Assembly: GCA_018623155.1 (NCBI GenBank)
Contig: JAAZVZ010000010.1
Location: forward strand, 1-64,000
DNA length: 64,000 nucleotides
Direction: 5' to 3'
Source: Glaciecola sp.
GTDB lineage: Bacteria > Pseudomonadota > Gammaproteobacteria > Enterobacterales > Alteromonadaceae
In this document: positions 19,020 through 28,472 of the stretch, in pieces
Layout of the letters: each line of letters opens with the position of its first letter
How positions within the stretch are numbered: position 1 is the stretch's first letter
Notes under the pieces: model-generated
Database searches by the model: none
What the model saw: the letters and a program-made list of their open reading frames with translations, nothing else
Told to the model about the DNA's origin: nothing
Program-made: the position numbers and the translations under genes

Positions 19020-19096
19020 TGGCTCCCCCTCCCCGACTCGAACGGGGGACCTGCGGATTAACAGTCCGTCGCTCTAACCAACTGAGCTAAGGGGGA
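19020..19096 (-). tRNA. tRNA-Asn (GUU), downstream copy
   Basis: A 77-nt cloverleaf on the minus strand. The acceptor stem TCCCCCT pairs with AGGGGGA, the discriminator is G, and the CCA end is encoded (19022-19020). The anticodon loop CTGTTAA gives anticodon GTT, specific for asparagine, and the T-loop GTTCGAGTC is canonical. It is identical to the copy 100 bp away and is probably co-transcribed with it. Confidence 0.97.
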
Positions 19097-19119
19097 ATCT
19101 TGGATGGTCTTTTTTGAGA

Positions 19120-19196
19120 TGGCTCCCCCTCCCCGACTCGAACGGGGGACCTGCGGATTAACAGTCCGTCGCTCTAACCAACTGAGCTAAGGGGGA
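19120..19196 (-). tRNA. tRNA-Asn (GUU), promoter-proximal copy
   Basis: Identical in all 77 positions to the downstream copy, again with encoded CCA and GTT anticodon. A 23-bp T-rich spacer separates the two. It lies 13 nt from the end of the -10 box of the strong promoter at 19219-19247. Confidence 0.97.
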
Positions 19197-19218
19197 ATCG
19201 TCTTCTCAACGAGCGCGC

Positions 19219-19247
19219 ATATTAAAGATTGCACGCATTCATGTCAA
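19219..19247 (-). promoter_or_regulatory. Strong sigma70 promoter of the tRNA-Asn pair
   Basis: On the minus strand a perfect -35 TTGACA (19247-19242), a 17-bp spacer and a near-consensus -10 TAATAT (19224-19219). The discriminator that follows is GCGCGC, a GC-rich sequence characteristic of stable-RNA promoters under stringent (ppGpp) control. Confidence 0.9.
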
Positions 19248-19467
19248 CTCTAATGAGGTAAAAAATTGAAAAATTCTGGCTTACTTTCTGGGATGTTTTT
19301 TTGAAATATACTTATAACAAAATTGAATTAAAAAAGGATTGAGTGCTGGGTGTTTAACCAGTATTTGGCCTGATTGTAACAAATCTTTAATATTTAAACG
19401 TAAGTATCTGCTAACCTAAATTTTGAACATGTGCCGTCAAAACTTTGACATATCAAGGTTTTTTACG

Positions 19468-19490
19468 TTATCCACCTTATCTGTGGATAA
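19468..19490. promoter_or_regulatory. Inverted pair of DnaA boxes
   Basis: TTATCCACC (19468-19476, one mismatch) on the plus strand faces a perfect consensus box TTATCCACA on the minus strand (19490-19482), separated by 5 bp. Together they form the inverted repeat GTTATCCAC/GTGGATAAC. Two boxes this close in non-coding DNA are unlikely to be chance. Confidence 0.5.
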
Positions 19491-19637
19491 CTGTGTGTGT
19501 ATATTTTTAGCTTGCAACATGTGTGAATTTTTACACAGCTTAAAAATGCATCACACTGAGGGTGTGATTACCTTGAAGGCTTTTAAAAATGGGGTTTTCA
19601 GCCGATGCAACATCCTTCTGAAGATTTTTTTGTAATA

Positions 19638-19646
19638 TTATCCGCA
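19638..19646 (+). promoter_or_regulatory. DnaA-box-like 9-mer
   Basis: TTATCCGCA differs from the consensus TTATCCACA at one position and lies about 150 bp from the inverted pair in the same intergenic region. Confidence 0.3.
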
Positions 19647-19870
19647 AAAAAATAAGTGTTGTGAATAAAGGCAATGTATTCTTATAAAAAATCATCAAAA
19701 TTTATTCATCTGCTTACAAGCTGTGCGAGAGTCGATGGCTTTTTGATTGATTTGTACAAAAAATGAATTGTAAAAATTATGTTATTTTAATGACGGATTT
19801 ATGATATGAATTGATGATGCGGTATGTAAGGGGCTGTGGTAAAATTCAAAGATGCAATAAAGGATAACCC

Positions 19871-21247
19871 GTGTCACAAGATAAAGTCACACCTCCAACT
19901 CAAAATTCGATGTTGGAAGGCTCCATAGCACAAACACTCAAAGAACTCACCCTACCCATGATTTATGGCATGATATTACTCATGTCATTTGGGTTGGTCG
20001 ATACTTTTTTTGTCAGTTTGTTAGGCACTAATGAACTCGCCGCGATCAGTTTCACTTTTCCTGTCACATTTACCGTCATCAGTCTTAATATTGGCTTAGG
20101 CATTGGCACATCCGCTGTGATAGGCAGATTGCTAGGCGCCGGACGCGATGCAGAAGCTCGTCTGAGCGCAATGGCAGCACTGATGAGTGTGTGTTTGTTG
20201 GTAGGTATTTTATGTGCGATTGGGTTATTGAGTATTGACCTTGTCTTCACGCTACTCGGCGCAGAAATAGCTCAATTACCACTCATTAATGATTACATGT
20301 CAGTGTGGTATCTGGCGGGGGTATTCTTAGCCATACCTATGGTCGGTAATTCTGTGTTGCGCGCATCAGGTGATACCAAAACACCCAGTATGATCATGGC
20401 CTCTGGCGGAGCAATCAACGCCGTGTTGGATCCATTTTTGATTTTTGGATTAGGTCCTTTCCCCGCTCTGGGGATCCAAGGTGCGGCCATCGCAACGGCA
20501 ATGGCATGGGCAACCGGCGTGATTTGGATAATCGTGTTGTTGATAAGACGCGGCTTGATGGTGCCACGTTTACTTAACTTTTCTGAATTTTGTATACATA
20601 GCAAAGAGGTGTTGAAAATCGGCTTTCCAGCGGCAGGTGCCAATATGCTTACACCAATCGCAACGGGTATCGTTACCGCCATTGTCGCAGGGTTTGGTGC
20701 GACAGCTGTGGCAGCTTGGGGCGTTGGGGGACGTTTAGAGACCATTGCAAGCATTGTTATGTTAGCCCTTTCTATGTCTCTGCCACCCTTATTGTCACAA
20801 AATATGGGCGCGAACCGTATTGATCGTGTTACCGAAGCATATCAGCTTTCACTTAAATTTGTCCTAGGCTTTCAATTATTCGTTTTTGTGTGTCTACTCA
20901 TTACCGCTCCCTGGATTGCACTAGTCTTTGCCAGAGAACCAGAAGTGACTGAGTGGATTACTCTATTCTTGATGATTGTGCCGCTTGGATATGGTTTGCA
21001 AGGTGTCGTAGTTTTGACTAACTCCGCTCTCAATGCCATCCATGAACCGATGCAAGCGTTAGCTCTCAATGCATTGAGATTATTTGTATTTTTTGTGCCT
21101 TTTGCATTTATTGGCAGTATATATTACGAATTACATGGCGTTTTCTGGGGGATAGTCGTTGCTAATGCCCTCATGGCTTTCATTTCATATTGGGCGTTTA
21201 AACGCAGTCTAAATAAGTTTTCGATAGGTAAACAAATCAGTGGCTAA
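19871..21247 (+). CDS. MATE family efflux transporter
   Basis: Inner-membrane cation-coupled multidrug/toxin exporter of 458 residues with about twelve hydrophobic helices arranged as two homologous halves. The first helices show [26 protein letters not shown], the family pattern, and the second half repeats it with [17 protein letters not shown]. The start is GTG 19871 with an AAGGAT Shine-Dalgarno. Substrate unknown; I cannot assign it to NorM or DinF type with confidence. Its end overlaps the uvrB start by 8 nt, so the two genes probably share a transcript. Confidence 0.92.
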   Translation: MSQDKVTPPTQNSMLEGSIAQTLKELTLPMIYGMILLMSFGLVDTFFVSLLGTNELAAISFTFPVTFTVISLNIGLGIGTSAVIGRLLGAGRDAEARLSAMAALMSVCLLVGILCAIGLLSIDLVFTLLGAEIAQLPLINDYMSVWYLAGVFLAIPMVGNSVLRASGDTKTPSMIMASGGAINAVLDPFLIFGLGPFPALGIQGAAIATAMAWATGVIWIIVLLIRRGLMVPRLLNFSEFCIHSKEVLKIGFPAAGANMLTPIATGIVTAIVAGFGATAVAAWGVGGRLETIASIVMLALSMSLPPLLSQNMGANRIDRVTEAYQLSLKFVLGFQLFVFVCLLITAPWIALVFAREPEVTEWITLFLMIVPLGYGLQGVVVLTNSALNAIHEPMQALALNALRLFVFFVPFAFIGSIYYELHGVFWGIVVANALMAFISYWAFKRSLNKFSIGKQISG

Positions 21248-23258
21248 GCCTTTTACAATTCAATCTAAATACTCCCCAGCGGGTGATCAACCCACTGCGA
21301 TTGCGCAGTTAGTGGAAGGCCTTGAAGCGGGATTGGCACAACAAACTTTGCTCGGTGTAACCGGCTCAGGTAAGACTTTTACTATGGCCAATGTGATTGC
21401 AGAGGTGCAACGGCCAACTCTTATTTTGGCTCACAACAAGACTCTCGCCGCTCAATTATATGGAGAGATGAAAGAGTTTTTCCCAAATAACGCAGTGGAG
21501 TATTTTGTCTCGTATTACGACTATTATCAGCCGGAAGCTTACGTACCGTCGACGGATACATTTATCGAGAAAGATTCCTCAATTAACGACCACATTGAGC
21601 AAATGCGTCTCTCAGCGACCAAGGCTCTTATGGAGCGTCGGGATGTTGTGATTGTCGCGTCGGTGTCTGCCATATATGGTTTAGGGGATCCCGAATCGTA
21701 TATGAAAATGCTGTTACATCTGCGCCAGGGCGATACGATGGATCAGCGCGACATTTTACGTCGATTAGCTGAACTTCAATACAAGCGTAATGACATTGCT
21801 TTTGAGCGTGGCTCGTTTCGAGTGCGCGGTGATGTCATTGACATCTTTCCAGCAGATTCTGAAAAGCAAGCAATTCGGGTAGAGTTGTTTGATGCCGAAA
21901 TTGAAAAAATCAGTTATTTTGACCCTCTAACAGGTGAAGTGGATAAGTCGGTTGCGCGAGCAACTGTGTTTCCAAAAACTCATTATGTCACGCCACGCGA
22001 ACGGATCCTAAATGCGGTTGAGAATATAAAAGACGAATTAGAGCTTCGCCGAGAACAACTCAAAGACGCGAATAAACTTCTCGAGGAGCAGCGTATTTCT
22101 CAACGGACACAATTTGATATTGAAATGATGTTAGAGCTGGGTTTTTGTTCGGGGATTGAAAATTACTCACGGTATTTGTCTGGGCGAGCCCCTGGTGAGC
22201 CACCGCCCACGTTAATTGATTATTTTCCCAAAGATGGGTTATTGATTATTGACGAATCGCATGTGACCGTTTCACAGATTGGCGCTATGTATAAAGGCGA
22301 CCGATCACGCAAAGAAACATTAGTGGAATATGGGTTTCGCTTACCCTCTGCATTGGATAACCGTCCTCTCAAATTCGATGAGTTCGAACATATTTCTCCA
22401 CAGACGATATATGTTTCAGCCACACCAGGTAACTATGAACTTGAAAAATGCTCTGGCGACATTGTTGAGCAGGTTGTCCGTCCAACTGGTTTGTTGGATC
22501 CAGTCATAGAAATCCGTCCTGTGGCGACTCAAGTTGATGATGTTTTATCTGAGATCAACGAGCGCGTTAAACTCAATGAACGTGTATTAATCACTACTTT
22601 GACCAAACGCATGGCAGAGGATCTGTCGGAATACCTTAACGAAAATGGGGTAAAAGTACGATATTTGCACTCTGATATTGATACGGTTGAGCGCATAGAG
22701 ATTATTCGCGATTTACGTATTGGCAAATTCGATGTGCTCGTTGGGATCAACTTGCTCAGAGAAGGCTTGGATATGCCTGAAGTATCATTAGTTGCGATTT
22801 TAGATGCCGACAAAGAAGGTTTCCTGCGTGCTGAAAAGTCACTGATTCAAACGATCGGTCGAGCGGCACGTCACCTCAATGGTCGAGCTATTTTGTATGC
22901 AGATAACATCACGGGTTCGATGAAAAAAGCCATTGATGAAACGGAGCGTCGCCGAGCTAAGCAACAAGCCCACAATGAGGCAAATGGCATTACTCCTCAA
23001 TCATTAGTCAAACCGATCACTGATATTATGGACATTGGCGAAGATGATGCACACCCAGCATCGGGTAAAGTCAAATTGCGGAAAGTTGCTGAGAAAGAAA
23101 AGAAATACAAAGCAATGACTGCGACCGATATTATGGGCAAAATTAGCGAATTAGAACAGCAGATGTTCGAAGCTGCACGTGAATTAGAATTTGAAAAAGC
23201 GGCGAGTATCCGTGATGAAATCGAACAATTACGTGCCGAAGCTGTCAAGATCTCCTAA
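21240..23258 (+). CDS. uvrB: Excinuclease ABC subunit B
   Basis: Damage-verification helicase of nucleotide excision repair, 672 residues (E. coli 673). Walker A is GVTGSGKT at 39-46. The tyrosine-rich beta-hairpin that clamps DNA is in [22 protein letters not shown] and the helicase motif [18 protein letters not shown] follow, and the C-terminal UVR motif for UvrC binding is at about 632-667. The start is GTG 21240, inside the end of the MATE gene. I saw no LexA box directly upstream, unlike in E. coli where uvrB is SOS-controlled. Confidence 0.98.
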   Translation: MAKPFTIQSKYSPAGDQPTAIAQLVEGLEAGLAQQTLLGVTGSGKTFTMANVIAEVQRPTLILAHNKTLAAQLYGEMKEFFPNNAVEYFVSYYDYYQPEAYVPSTDTFIEKDSSINDHIEQMRLSATKALMERRDVVIVASVSAIYGLGDPESYMKMLLHLRQGDTMDQRDILRRLAELQYKRNDIAFERGSFRVRGDVIDIFPADSEKQAIRVELFDAEIEKISYFDPLTGEVDKSVARATVFPKTHYVTPRERILNAVENIKDELELRREQLKDANKLLEEQRISQRTQFDIEMMLELGFCSGIENYSRYLSGRAPGEPPPTLIDYFPKDGLLIIDESHVTVSQIGAMYKGDRSRKETLVEYGFRLPSALDNRPLKFDEFEHISPQTIYVSATPGNYELEKCSGDIVEQVVRPTGLLDPVIEIRPVATQVDDVLSEINERVKLNERVLITTLTKRMAEDLSEYLNENGVKVRYLHSDIDTVERIEIIRDLRIGKFDVLVGINLLREGLDMPEVSLVAILDADKEGFLRAEKSLIQTIGRAARHLNGRAILYADNITGSMKKAIDETERRRAKQQAHNEANGITPQSLVKPITDIMDIGEDDAHPASGKVKLRKVAEKEKKYKAMTATDIMGKISELEQQMFEAARELEFEKAASIRDEIEQLRAEAVKIS

Positions 23259-23332
23259 TTATTTGGCACTTTTATCATCTTTGACTACGCTTATATACGT
23301 ATGTTTTATTATACGTAAAATAGGCAAAAAAC

Positions 23333-24259
23333 ATGATAAATCGGTTACAAGAATCCGATATTAAGTTGCTTAGGGTCTTTTATGCCGTCGCATCATGTAA
23401 TGGATTTACGGCGGCAGAGCCCGTTTTAAGAATGCAACGTCCAAACATCAGTGCGGCGATAAAAAAGCTGGAAGAACGTCTTGATTTGATTTTGTGTCAC
23501 CGCGGTCGTGGTGGTTTTCAGATAACCAAAGAAGGGGAGGTGGTCTTTCAAGAAACGAAACGCATTTTGAGTGCGTTTGACAACTTTGTGTTTAATTTAA
23601 AAAATCTCCATGACGATTATTCTGGACACATCACTCTTGTGGTCATGGCGGGGCTGCCTTTATCCATCCATTTGGCAGTCAGTCGTGCTGTGAAATCGAC
23701 TCTGAAAAAATTTGACGATATACACATCAATATTCAAAACCGTTTGTATAATGAAGTTGAGCACGTCGCCCAGTCTGGTGAGTGCCATTTAGTACTATCC
23801 ACTTATGATATGGTAAAACCGGAATCAGTTATTTTTCATTCCACTGGATTGAGCTTTAGTGGACGGCTTTATTGTGCACCCACTCATGTGCTGGCAAAAA
23901 CTAAATCCGAATGGCCAAATAACCTTAATATTGAAGATTACCCCGCGATTGGAATTACTGGGTTGTCTTCCTCGAACTACATCAGTGATGATTTACGCAT
24001 GAATATTCAAACCTTCTCTGATTCATATGACATGTGTATGGCGGGGATTATGTCAGGGGAGTATGTTGGGTTACTGCCGGATTATATGGCTAAAGAACAA
24101 GGCGTTGCACTAGGATTAGTCCCAGTAGGCGGGGGCAAGTTATTCCACTTTGAGCACGAATTGTTCGTTATGAATGGCAAAAATACCCGTCTCAATCCGG
24201 TTTTGCGTTATTTGATCAAGGAAATATCGCATTTTGTCACTCTATCCAAGCAAAATTAA
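23333..24259 (+). CDS. LysR family transcriptional regulator
   Basis: Protein of 308 residues with an N-terminal winged helix-turn-helix: LRVFYAVASCNGFTAAE, then the recognition helix region RPNISAAIKKLEERLD, and a wing with GGFQITKEGE. The C-terminal part has the two-lobed LysR effector-binding fold. Its target is unknown: the usual divergent partner is missing, since uvrB lies upstream in the same direction and queC converges on it with a 1-bp gap. Confidence 0.9.
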   Translation: MINRLQESDIKLLRVFYAVASCNGFTAAEPVLRMQRPNISAAIKKLEERLDLILCHRGRGGFQITKEGEVVFQETKRILSAFDNFVFNLKNLHDDYSGHITLVVMAGLPLSIHLAVSRAVKSTLKKFDDIHINIQNRLYNEVEHVAQSGECHLVLSTYDMVKPESVIFHSTGLSFSGRLYCAPTHVLAKTKSEWPNNLNIEDYPAIGITGLSSSNYISDDLRMNIQTFSDSYDMCMAGIMSGEYVGLLPDYMAKEQGVALGLVPVGGGKLFHFEHELFVMNGKNTRLNPVLRYLIKEISHFVTLSKQN

Positions 24260-24260
24260 G

Positions 24261-24935
24261 TCATGACTCATAGTCTAACGGGTCGACTAGATTATTTTCG
24301 CTAAATGCTTCGAGGCGCTCAACACAGGCACCACACTTACCACATGCTTTATCGCGTCCGTTATAACAGGTCCAAGTATGGCTGTAATCAAGTTCTAGTG
24401 CCTTACCAACGGCTAATATCTCCCCTTTGCTATGGTGCAAAAATGGAGTTTCTATACTGACAGGTTCGTAGTTTGCAATGGCACACACATCTTTCATTTT
24501 TTGCACAAACTCCGGACGACAATCAGGATAAATTGCGTGGTCGCCTGAATGAGCGCCGTAATAGACTGCCGGCGCTTCGAGTGATACGGCATAGGCGACG
24601 GCCAAAGACAGCAAAACCATGTTACGGTTAGGCACGACGGTTGATTTCATACTGTCTTCTGCATAGTGTCCTTCAGGAATATCAATGTCATCTGTTAATG
24701 ACGAGCCAGACATTAAGGCGTTAATTGCTGAAATATCAACGATCTTATGCGTGATACCCAAATCTAGGCAAACCGTTTGCGCCGCTTCAATCTCACGTAC
24801 ATGTCGTTGCCCATAGTTAAAGGTTAAACAGGCGATGTCATCTGGTGCAAAGCCTTGGTTCAAGACATGATGTAGCAGCGTGAATGAATCCATGCCGCCT
24901 GAATAAATAATCACTGCACGTTTTTGTTGAGCCAT
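24261..24935 (-). CDS. queC: 7-cyano-7-deazaguanine synthase QueC
   Basis: ATP-dependent enzyme converting 7-carboxy-7-deazaguanine to preQ0 in queuosine biosynthesis. The 224-residue protein has the PP-loop [13 protein letters not shown] at the N-terminus and a C-terminal zinc site ([19 protein letters not shown], with four Cys). It is divergent from queE across 78 bp, which must hold both promoters; I saw no preQ1 riboswitch there. Confidence 0.96.
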   Translation of the reverse strand: MAQQKRAVIIYSGGMDSFTLLHHVLNQGFAPDDIACLTFNYGQRHVREIEAAQTVCLDLGITHKIVDISAINALMSGSSLTDDIDIPEGHYAEDSMKSTVVPNRNMVLLSLAVAYAVSLEAPAVYYGAHSGDHAIYPDCRPEFVQKMKDVCAIANYEPVSIETPFLHHSKGEILAVGKALELDYSHTWTCYNGRDKACGKCGACVERLEAFSENNLVDPLDYES

Positions 24936-25013
24936 GAAAGGTTGTACCTGATCGTTCGTTTTGCGGTATTATACCTACAATTGATACGCGCATAAAAGTG
25001 TTAGGGGCGGGTT

Positions 25014-25685
25014 GTGCATTATCCAATCAATGAAATTTTTGAATCGATTCAAGGCGAAGGTAGCCATACTGGCGTGCCATCGGTTTTCATTCGACTCCAA
25101 GGTTGTCCAGTGGGATGTCCTTGGTGTGATACACAACACACTTGGCCAGTAGCTAAAGAGGATATCATTGCGATAGAGACGTTGCGAAGCAAACGTGCGG
25201 ACGCCCCCACTCATGCTCAGTTTTCCCCAGACGAGCTGTTATCAGAGTACTCATTAAGGGATTATCAAGCTAAACACATTGTGATTACCGGAGGTGAGCC
25301 ATGTATGTACGACTTGTCGCCATTGACCAATATGTTAGTTGCCCAAGGCTTTAGTGTGCAAATTGAAACCTCTGGTACATTTCCTATTCGCTGCCATGAT
25401 GCCGTGTTTGTGACCGTTTCACCAAAAATTGACATGCCAGGTGGATATGAAATTTTGCCAGAAGCTTTGCTTCGTGCCGATGAGATCAAACATGCAGTAG
25501 CCATGCAAAAGCATATTGAAGCCCTAGATAATATTCTGTTTGGTCTTTCTTTGCCTCGTGAACCGTCGATTTATTTGCAACCGATTTCACAACATCCTCG
25601 GGCAACAGAATTGGCTATCAAAACCTGTATTGAGCGCAATTGGAGATTGTCTCTGCAAACACATAAGTTTATTGGCATAGAATAA
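25014..25685 (+). CDS. queE: 7-carboxy-7-deazaguanine synthase QueE
   Basis: Radical SAM enzyme that contracts CPH4 to 7-carboxy-7-deazaguanine, the step before QueC. The 223-residue protein begins at GTG 25014 with an AGGGG-type Shine-Dalgarno. The Fe-S cysteines are Cys31, Cys35 and Cys38 in GCPVGCPWCDT, and ESIQGEGSHTGVPSVFIRLQ upstream is characteristic of QueE. ITGGEPCMYDL is the SAM-binding GGE motif. QueD is not in this window. Confidence 0.95.
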   Translation: MHYPINEIFESIQGEGSHTGVPSVFIRLQGCPVGCPWCDTQHTWPVAKEDIIAIETLRSKRADAPTHAQFSPDELLSEYSLRDYQAKHIVITGGEPCMYDLSPLTNMLVAQGFSVQIETSGTFPIRCHDAVFVTVSPKIDMPGGYEILPEALLRADEIKHAVAMQKHIEALDNILFGLSLPREPSIYLQPISQHPRATELAIKTCIERNWRLSLQTHKFIGIE

Positions 25686-25693
25686 CATCTAAT

Positions 25694-25710
25694 GTTAACC
25701 TTAAGTTAAC
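25694..25710. repeat. GTTAAC inverted repeat between queE and the binding-protein gene
   Basis: Two GTTAAC hexamers separated by 5 bp form an inverted repeat, 17 nt before the start of the next gene. It could be an operator for that gene. There is no T-tract, so it is not a terminator. Confidence 0.35.
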
Positions 25711-25727
25711 AATGAGCGGATAAATCT

Positions 25728-26579
25728 ATGAAAAGCTGGAAAGCATTAGTGTACTGTTTTTTGGTCCAAGCCTCTTTTATTACACAAGGGGCTGTGTGGG
25801 ATATTACCTACCCCAAAAACATCAATCACGAAACTATTCATAACCAATACGCTATCGCCTTGTTAGAACTAGCGTTACAAAAAACAGGTGTGCGCTATCA
25901 ACTCCATCAAACTGATAATGTTCTGACTCAACAAAGAGCTATCCAACTTCTTACTGACAACCGACAAATCAATGTGATGTGGTCTATGACCGATGTGGAT
26001 CGAGAAACGCTGTTAACTCCAATTAGAATACCAATTTACAAAGGGTTAATTGGTTGGCGCGTATTGCTGATGCACAAAAATAATCAAGATAGCCTAGCGA
26101 ATTTAGATCCAATCAATATGCGCAAACTGACCTTAGTGCAAGGACTCAACTGGCCGGACAATAAAATTTTACGCAGTAACGGATTTAATGTTGTTAATGC
26201 CACAGAACACTTAGAAGCTTTTCGATTAATGCGTGACCGTCAAGTAAGCTTATTTGCTCGATCCGTCATTGAGGTGTTAGACGAGTTAGGAAAGCCAGAG
26301 TTAACAGAAGGGTTACAGCTTGAACCTGATTATGTTTTACAGTACCCAACGGCAATGTATTTTTTTGTCAATACTGGGGATCGCATTTTACAGAAACTAT
26401 TGGAACAGGGATTACAAGAAGCAGTCAAAGACGGCTCAATGGATGCATTATTTGAGCAAACTTATGCAGCATTACTCGCAAAAATTGATCTCACTGACCG
26501 TATCAAAATCCCATTAAAAAACCCACTGTTGCCAAATACGACACCAGTGGGTGATAGACAATTGTGGTATGCACAATAG
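25728..26579 (+). CDS. Periplasmic amino-acid-type substrate-binding protein (SBP_bac_3-like)
   Basis: Protein of 283 residues with an N-terminal signal peptide (hydrophobic residues about 6-19, cleavage likely near QGA-VW at 22). The body resembles the two-lobed family 3 solute-binding fold: an LLELALQKTGV helix, VMWSMTDVDRE in lobe I, LTLVQGLNWPDNKIL at the hinge, and a C-terminal ILQKLLEQGLQEAVKDGSMD helix typical of this family. No permease or ATPase genes are adjacent, so it may be an orphan sensor or binding protein, a class common in Alteromonadales. Function not assigned. Confidence 0.7.
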   Translation: MKSWKALVYCFLVQASFITQGAVWDITYPKNINHETIHNQYAIALLELALQKTGVRYQLHQTDNVLTQQRAIQLLTDNRQINVMWSMTDVDRETLLTPIRIPIYKGLIGWRVLLMHKNNQDSLANLDPINMRKLTLVQGLNWPDNKILRSNGFNVVNATEHLEAFRLMRDRQVSLFARSVIEVLDELGKPELTEGLQLEPDYVLQYPTAMYFFVNTGDRILQKLLEQGLQEAVKDGSMDALFEQTYAALLAKIDLTDRIKIPLKNPLLPNTTPVGDRQLWYAQ

Positions 26580-26587
26580 GGACTGAA

Positions 26588-28252
26588 TTATCCCTTATGC
26601 ACATCCTTCATAGAGCGACCTGAAGGGTCAGCATTGTTAAGGAAACTCTCATCCCAAGCCAGTGCCTCGACCGTTGAACAAGCGATAGATTTACCACCAG
26701 GTACACATTTAGCTGCACTTTCTTGAGGGAAGTAGCCTTCAAAGATAGTACGGTAGTAGTACCCCTCTTTGGTATCAGGCGTATTGGTAGGGAAGCGGAA
26801 TTCAGCATTAGCTAATTGCTGGTCACTGACTTCTGCATCAACAAAATCGCGGATTGAATCAATCCAAGAATAACCCACACCGTCACCAAATTGCTCTTTT
26901 TGACGCCATAATACTTCGTCTGGTAAATAGGTGTTGTCATCAAACGCTTTGCGTAAGATCCACTTTTCCATTCTGCCATCCACACACATTTTGTCTTGTG
27001 GATTTAAGCGCATAGCAACGTCAATGAAGTTTTTGTCCAAGAATGGTACACGAGCTTCCACGCCCCAAGCAGATGTCGCTTTGTTTGCACGGGCGCAATC
27101 AAACATATGTAAACGATCGAGTTTACGTACCGTTTCTTCATGTAACTCTTTGGCGTTTGGTGCTTTGTGAAAATACAAATAACCACCAAAGATTTCATCT
27201 GAACCTTCGCCAGAGAGTACCATTTTAATACCCATTGCCTTGATTTTACGAGTCATAAGATACATTGGCGTAGCTGCGCGAATGGTAGTGACATCATAGG
27301 TCTCTAAGTGATAAATGACATCACGGATCGCATCGAGACCTTCTTGAATGGTAAAGTGTACTTCATGGTGTACGGTACCAATCATGTCGGCAACTTTTTG
27401 TGCTGCAACTAAATCCGGAGCGCCTTTTAAACCTACTGCAAATGAATGCAGTCGAGGCCACCATGCATCAGATTGGTCGTCATCTTCAACTCGCTTGGCA
27501 ACATATTGGGCTGCTACTGCTGATACCAGAGAGGAATCCAAACCACCCGATAAGAGTACGGCATAAGGCACATCAGACATCAAGTGTGATTTGACCGCAT
27601 CTTCAAAGGCTTTTTTTAAATCATCTAGATTGGTTTCGTTGTCTTTGACACTGTCATAGCTCATCCAGTCACGCTGATAGTATTTGACTAATTTGCCTTC
27701 TCGGCTATCGAGATAGTGTCCAGGTGGAAACTCGGAAATCGTCTTACATACCGGTGCAAGTGCTTTCATCTCAGAGGAAATATAGAAGTTTCCATGTTCA
27801 TCGTAACCTGTGTACAAAGGAATAATACCGATGTGATCACGTGCAACAAGATATGAGTCACTTGCTTGGTCGTATAATACAAATGCAAACATACCTTCTA
27901 ATTTATCAATAAATTCCGCACCGTATTTTTGATACAAAGGAATGATGACTTCACAATCAGACTTAGTTTTAAAAGCGTAATCAGATGCTTCAGTGGATGC
28001 GAGTGATTTGTGATTATAAATTTCACCATTCACCGCAAGAATCTCATTGTCGGTATCGCTAATAAGAGGCTGAGCTCCCGTGTCGACGTCTACGATGGCA
28101 AGACGTTCGTGGCATAAGATCGCATTATTATTATTCCAAATACCTGACCAGTCTGGGCCGCGATGGCGAAGTAATTTGGCAAGCTCTAATGCTTGGGTAC
28201 GTAATTCTGAGACATCAGTTTTGATGTCTAAGATCCCGAAAATACCACACAT
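26588..28252 (-). CDS. asnB: Asparagine synthetase B (glutamine-hydrolysing)
   Basis: Makes asparagine from aspartate, ATP and glutamine. Length is 554 residues, as in E. coli AsnB. The N-terminal glutamine amidotransferase domain begins MCGIFGI, so Cys2 is the nucleophile after Met removal. The synthetase domain has the PP-loop LLSGGLDSSLVSA. LSGEGSDEIFGGYLYF is the family signature. It converges on the binding-protein gene with 8 bp between. Its promoter is in the approximately 170 bp beyond 28252, where I recognised no operator. Confidence 0.97.
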   Translation of the reverse strand: MCGIFGILDIKTDVSELRTQALELAKLLRHRGPDWSGIWNNNNAILCHERLAIVDVDTGAQPLISDTDNEILAVNGEIYNHKSLASTEASDYAFKTKSDCEVIIPLYQKYGAEFIDKLEGMFAFVLYDQASDSYLVARDHIGIIPLYTGYDEHGNFYISSEMKALAPVCKTISEFPPGHYLDSREGKLVKYYQRDWMSYDSVKDNETNLDDLKKAFEDAVKSHLMSDVPYAVLLSGGLDSSLVSAVAAQYVAKRVEDDDQSDAWWPRLHSFAVGLKGAPDLVAAQKVADMIGTVHHEVHFTIQEGLDAIRDVIYHLETYDVTTIRAATPMYLMTRKIKAMGIKMVLSGEGSDEIFGGYLYFHKAPNAKELHEETVRKLDRLHMFDCARANKATSAWGVEARVPFLDKNFIDVAMRLNPQDKMCVDGRMEKWILRKAFDDNTYLPDEVLWRQKEQFGDGVGYSWIDSIRDFVDAEVSDQQLANAEFRFPTNTPDTKEGYYYRTIFEGYFPQESAAKCVPGGKSIACSTVEALAWDESFLNNADPSGRSMKDVHKG

Positions 28253-28421
28253 ATATAGGTTCTCTCTATGCTAAAAAAATAAATTGGTTACACGTATTTC
28301 TGTCGTTACGCTAGGTGCGTGGGAGGTGTAATTTATAAGTAGCGTTTTAGGTATTGTTTTTATTTGGCCCGCTAAGGGTGTTAATGTGCCAGTTTTGAGG
28401 AAAATTGCAAGGATAAATCAC

Positions 28422-28444
28422 AAAAAAGGCCGGATTCTCCGACC
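28422..28444 (-). terminator. Intrinsic terminator of the M28 peptidase gene
   Basis: On the minus strand the stem GGTCGGA/TCCGGCC closes a GAA loop and is followed by T6. One pair is G-U in the minus-strand RNA but would be a C-A mismatch in the plus-strand RNA, so the orientation is clear. It lies about 28 nt after the peptidase stop. Confidence 0.85.
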
Positions 28445-28472
28445 TTTTTCATGAGAATGTCACATAAGGTGA

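Larger units (their letters stand above)
19248..19870. other. Long intergenic region between the tRNA promoter and the MATE gene
   Basis: About 620 bp, AT-rich, with no open frame that looks coding. A 70-codon frame at 19423-19635 has no convincing ribosome-binding site or recognisable sequence and I do not call it. The notable content is a set of DnaA-box-like 9-mers (19468-19490 and 19638-19646). The MATE promoter must lie in the right part. I saw no LexA operator (CTG-N10-CAG) here. Confidence 0.7.

Noticed and set aside
19020-19196. Integrative-element att site at the duplicated tRNA-Asn genes
   Set aside because: Both copies are full-length with CCA and have a common promoter; no integrase or element gene lies nearby.
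19423-19635. 70-codon open frame in the tRNA-MATE intergenic region
   Set aside because: No credible ribosome-binding site, no recognised sequence, and it overlaps the DnaA-box pair; likely a random frame in AT-rich DNA.
21000-21240. Possible LexA operator ahead of uvrB
   Set aside because: I found AT-rich sequence near 21115 but no CTG-N10-CAG spacing in the MATE gene end or its upstream region.
24936-25013. preQ1 riboswitch between queC and queE
   Set aside because: Only 78 bp with both genes divergent; no preQ1-like stem-loop and A-rich tail were seen.
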